A stretch of 64,000 nt of DNA, from the NCBI RefSeq assembly GCF_900009265.2, contig NZ_LR735027.1, positions 1 through 64,000 on the forward strand. The letters are read 5' to 3'. This document shows positions 61,254-64,000 of the stretch, piece after piece. Numbering within the stretch: the first letter of the stretch is position 1; each line of letters opens with the position of its first letter. The notes under the pieces were generated by a model. It had not been told where the DNA came from and did not search any database. It saw only the letters and a list, made by a program, of their open reading frames with translations. The translations under genes and the position numbers were made by a program. This DNA is from Planktothrix paucivesiculata PCC 9631 (lineage in GTDB: Bacteria > Cyanobacteriota > Cyanobacteriia > Cyanobacteriales > Microcoleaceae).

Positions 61254-63187
61254 GGATTTGAGAACTTGAAAGGAGAGATAATATCAGTGGGAGTATATTT
61301 TATGGGTAAAATGATGATAAATTCTGTACCTTTATTTTCAGAAGAATGCACTTGAATTTCAGCTTGATGTTTTTGGATAATTTGATAGGCGATCGCTAAA
61401 CTTAAACCCGTCCCTTTTCCAATGGGTTTAGTCGTAAAAAAAGGATCAAAAATTCGCTCTTGAATATGATCAGGAATTCCATGGCCATTATCTCTAATTC
61501 TGATTCTAATATGATCACTGTCATTCATTTCCGTATTAATAATAATTCTGGGATTTTTACTATTATCAATATTGGCTTCTTCGATCGCATCAATTGCATT
61601 TGTTAAAATTGCCATAAACACTTGATTTAAAGAGGCAACATAACATTCAATTTTGGGTAAATTACTATAATTTTTGATGACTTCCATTTTAGAATTGAAC
61701 CGATGATTTAAAAGAATCAAACTATTTTCAATCCCCTCATGAATATCAACTGTTTTAAGTTCTGATTCATCTAAACGGGAGAAATTTCTTAATGATAAAA
61801 CAATTTTATGAATTCGATCAGCACCGCTTTGAATTGACTTGACTAAATTAGGTAAATCTTTAATAATAAAATCTAAATCAATATCTTCAAGAACTTTAAC
61901 AATTTCCTGGGGATGATCAGGATAAACTTCTTGATAAATTCTGATTAATTTTAGTAAATCTGTGGTATATTGTTTGACATATTCAATATTCCCATAAATG
62001 AAACTCACAGGATTATTAATTTCATGAGCAACTCCCGCCACTAACTGACCTAAACTTGACATTTTTTCCGATTGAATTAATTGGGATTGGGTGCGCTTCA
62101 ATTCAGAAAGTGCTTGTGAAAGTTGGTCTAATTGGTCTTGGAGTAAGTATTCACGTTCGGCTAACTGTTCCGCCATTTTATTAAATGCTATACCCACCTT
62201 CCCTAGCTCATCAGAACTATTAATGGGAACTCTTACCGTTAAATCTTGAGCCGCTAATTTTTGAGTAACATGGATAAAATTTTTCAAGGAATGGCTAATT
62301 GCACGAGCAATTAAAAATCCTGTAATCGTGACGACTAATACACTAGCAAATAATAATTGTAATAATTCTATCCAAAGCAATTTCTTTCCTTCTTCAAGCG
62401 TTGTTGTAGAATATAATATTGTAATCAGTAAAGCATTTTGATTTTTTCCGCCTAAACCAACAGTTTTAGCTAAATAACTCTGATTTTTAATCATAATATT
62501 TTTAGGGGATTGATTAATTTTTGGAGGCTCCCAATTGACCTGGGTAACTCCAGGTAAAGTAGAAGCAATCATTTTAAATTCGGAATTCCAAGCTACCAGA
62601 TCGATATTCATTCCCTCCTTGAATACCTCCAGCAATTCCGGTGTCACTAACCGACCTAAAACAATAGCTCCTAGTACACCATTGTCGGATTTAATCAGAG
62701 AGGTTGTGATGATTAACCCTAGAGATAAATCCTTGATATTTACTAAATCAGAAAGAGGCAATTCATTAATACCATGATTAATGTCTATCTTGTGATCAAT
62801 TTTTGAAAATTCTATGGGTTCAGATCTTAAATCAATAATAATTCTATTTTGAGCATCAAGAATCTTTAACCAATCTAGTTCTAATTCTTCTTTTAAGGGT
62901 GCAACCTGTTCATAAATCCAGTTATAATTGCCTGTTTGCAAAGCTGTTTTTAAGGTTGCCAAATTGGAGAGCTTGCGATTTTCCATCAGCAATAAATCAA
63001 TTTGTTCGCCAAACTCTCGGCTAACCCAAGGAGTTGCCACTTTCATATCCTCTTGAATATTGGTTTCTAAACTCTGCGTAAACCAGGAACCAATAATCAT
63101 CACTCCAACAATTAAAACGCTCACAAATACAATCAAAAATGGAAGAATAATTTTTTGGCTTAAGGGAAGTCGAGCATAGATTTTCAT
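61250..63187 (-). CDS. Membrane sensor histidine kinase (HAMP-HisKA-HATPase)
   Basis: The product has 645 residues. Membrane helices at about 13-34 and 271-296 flank an extracytoplasmic sensor (35-270, Cache/CHASE-like). A HAMP (about 295-345) and coiled linker follow. The DHp domain has His388 in VAGVAHEINNPVSFIYGN, the subclass with HEINNP like NtrB/Hik types. The HATPase domain has RDNGHGIPDHIQERIFDPFF and GTGLSLAIAY. There is no receiver. No response regulator is adjacent. The protein ends convergently with the OGFr gene. Confidence 0.9.
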   Translation of the reverse strand: MKIYARLPLSQKIILPFLIVFVSVLIVGVMIIGSWFTQSLETNIQEDMKVATPWVSREFGEQIDLLLMENRKLSNLATLKTALQTGNYNWIYEQVAPLKEELELDWLKILDAQNRIIIDLRSEPIEFSKIDHKIDINHGINELPLSDLVNIKDLSLGLIITTSLIKSDNGVLGAIVLGRLVTPELLEVFKEGMNIDLVAWNSEFKMIASTLPGVTQVNWEPPKINQSPKNIMIKNQSYLAKTVGLGGKNQNALLITILYSTTTLEEGKKLLWIELLQLLFASVLVVTITGFLIARAISHSLKNFIHVTQKLAAQDLTVRVPINSSDELGKVGIAFNKMAEQLAEREYLLQDQLDQLSQALSELKRTQSQLIQSEKMSSLGQLVAGVAHEINNPVSFIYGNIEYVKQYTTDLLKLIRIYQEVYPDHPQEIVKVLEDIDLDFIIKDLPNLVKSIQSGADRIHKIVLSLRNFSRLDESELKTVDIHEGIENSLILLNHRFNSKMEVIKNYSNLPKIECYVASLNQVFMAILTNAIDAIEEANIDNSKNPRIIINTEMNDSDHIRIRIRDNGHGIPDHIQERIFDPFFTTKPIGKGTGLSLAIAYQIIQKHQAEIQVHSSENKGTEFIIILPIKYTPTDIISPFKFSNP

Positions 63188-63284
63188 AATTGTTGGGAGT
63201 TGAAGTCAAGGGGATGGGGAAAAATATTAAATTAAATAGTTTTATGATCATTATAAGCTATCGTTATTCTCAAAATTCAACCCA

Positions 63285-63318
63285 ACAAAAAACCCCCCCT
63301 GGGTTCACCGGAGGGGGT
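63285..63318 (-). terminator. Terminator of the 63337 gene
   Basis: An ACCCCC/GGGGGT stem (63292-63318) on the minus strand is followed by a TTTTTTGTT run (63291 downwards). It starts 19 bases after the stop codon. Confidence 0.8.
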
Positions 63319-63336
63319 GGGAGTTAATCTTTCAGA

Positions 63337-64000
63337 TTAAGCTAAACCATCATTCGTGGTGGTTGGGTTGAAAAAACCTACAGTCGCTTGATAGGAAAAG
63401 ACATTAACAGATGTCACCTGTTCAATGCTCAGACCCGTATATTGAACTAAGGCTTGAGTATTGGCTTGTTTGAAGGTTTCAAAGTCCAGTTCAGGATTAT
63501 TGGTTAAGAATTCATCGCTGAACGGTTTATGACCATCTAACAACCCTTTGCCGACCATATAGGTAACAATTTGAGGGTTTGTAAGTGCATCAACCGACTC
63601 AATATTGTAGTAGGTTAAGACATCTTCTTGCACTTGAGGATCAGCAACGTATGCGTCGAAATCTTTCAACCATTCTGAGGTTTTATTCCCTTTAATTAAA
63701 CCTTCTCCGGTTGCATAGACAGACAATTCATCGTTGCTAATTTCGGAGTCTCCATTGGTATCGATTTTGGCTTGATTGGTCGCAATATCATCGGCATATT
63801 GTTCTTGATACCAAACCAAGTCAATCGTTGGGGCCGTGCTGGAAACTTCTTCCGGGTTTTCCATCGCATAATCAAAGACTTTTTTAGGTTCGAGATTGTA
63901 GACATTTTCCACACGGTAATTGTCTAACAATTCTTCCCCGCCTTGATTCACATAGTAGTCGAGATTGGTGTATTTTTTCCCATCTAAATCGTAGGAAGAA
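63337..64000 (-). CDS. C-terminal part of a large EF-hand-containing protein (5' end outside window)
   Basis: The reading frame is open up to the window edge at 64000 (residues SSYDLDGKKYTNLDYYVNQG precede the first possible GTG at 63951), so this is the 3' end of a longer gene and no start is visible. A canonical EF-hand calcium loop, DTNGDSEISNDE, is followed by helical repeats of similar shape (GEGLIKGNKTSEWLKDF, GKGLLDGHKPFSDEFL). These two look like copies of a repeat unit of about 55 residues. Calcium binding is likely; the function is unknown. A terminator follows the stop. Confidence 0.65.
   Translation of the reverse strand, partial: SSYDLDGKKYTNLDYYVNQGGEELLDNYRVENVYNLEPKKVFDYAMENPEEVSSTAPTIDLVWYQEQYADDIATNQAKIDTNGDSEISNDELSVYATGEGLIKGNKTSEWLKDFDAYVADPQVQEDVLTYYNIESVDALTNPQIVTYMVGKGLLDGHKPFSDEFLTNNPELDFETFKQANTQALVQYTGLSIEQVTSVNVFSYQATVGFFNPTTTNDGLA

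Overview
The window comes from a cyanobacterium, most likely a filamentous Oscillatoriales member (Planktothrix or Oscillatoria-like). This is inferred from gene content: a CBS-CP12 fusion, SqdX for sulfolipid synthesis, the 2-oxoglutarate decarboxylase / succinic semialdehyde dehydrogenase pair, many GAF/PAS/HAMP histidine kinases, and pentapeptide repeat proteins. AT-rich DNA with frequent GCGATCGC (HIP1) octamers and heptanucleotide tandem repeats agrees. The genus is not proven.

Layout. 1-2.9 kb: tandem repeats, a GH10-like secreted glycosidase, and a DUF1501 Tat-signal gene broken by one in-frame TGA. 2.9-5.6 kb: a peptidoglycan-binding/SH3 protein, decayed toxin-antitoxin and Uma2 remnants beside a palindromic repeat, a UPF0175/DUF3368 pair, and an XRE-ImmA/IrrE regulator pair. 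5.7-10.2 kb: a same-strand run of unrecognised genes, including two paralogous long coiled-coil proteins, transcribed away from the XRE-ImmA pair; this is the best candidate here for an undescribed system. 10.4-13.6 kb: the two enzymes that close the cyanobacterial TCA cycle. 13.8-16.5 kb: an orphan nuclease-fold protein, exonuclease III, ribosomal protein L32 (rpmF) and a small hypothetical. 16.5-24.6 kb: two membrane glycosyltransferases and a 1608-residue modular SGNH-hydrolase/RTX protein with nearly identical 381-bp repeats. 24.7-31.9 kb: a NACHT NTPase, DUF29, the lipid A operon lpxC-fabZ-lpxA, a translationally coupled ATPase/TOPRIM-like pair that looks like phage defence, and a 2OG-Fe(II) dioxygenase. 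31.9-41.7 kb: a Cache-HAMP-PAS histidine kinase, CBS-CP12, a TnpB element, two pentapeptide repeat proteins, a TIGR04282-type transferase, nadA, and a metallophosphoesterase. 41.8-47.5 kb: tRNA-Ser(UGA), tmk-holB, two related PPC-domain exported proteins (one an HtrA-type protease), and a second TnpB element. 47.6-57.8 kb: a GAF histidine kinase with a degenerate receiver, a CBS/chemoreceptor-like protein, sbcD, mgtE, a vapBC pair and a GAF-GAF-PAS class III cyclase. 58-64 kb: sqdX, dispersed repeats, proA, an OGFr-domain protein, a third histidine kinase and the 3' end of an EF-hand protein cut by the window edge.

Most of the DNA is ordinary chromosome (metabolism, envelope, signalling) broken up by small accessory islands: toxin-antitoxin modules, TnpB elements, MITE-like repeats and defence-like genes. 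I saw no integrase, phage structural genes, CRISPR array or rRNA. All functional calls rest on motif recognition by eye; no database search was run.
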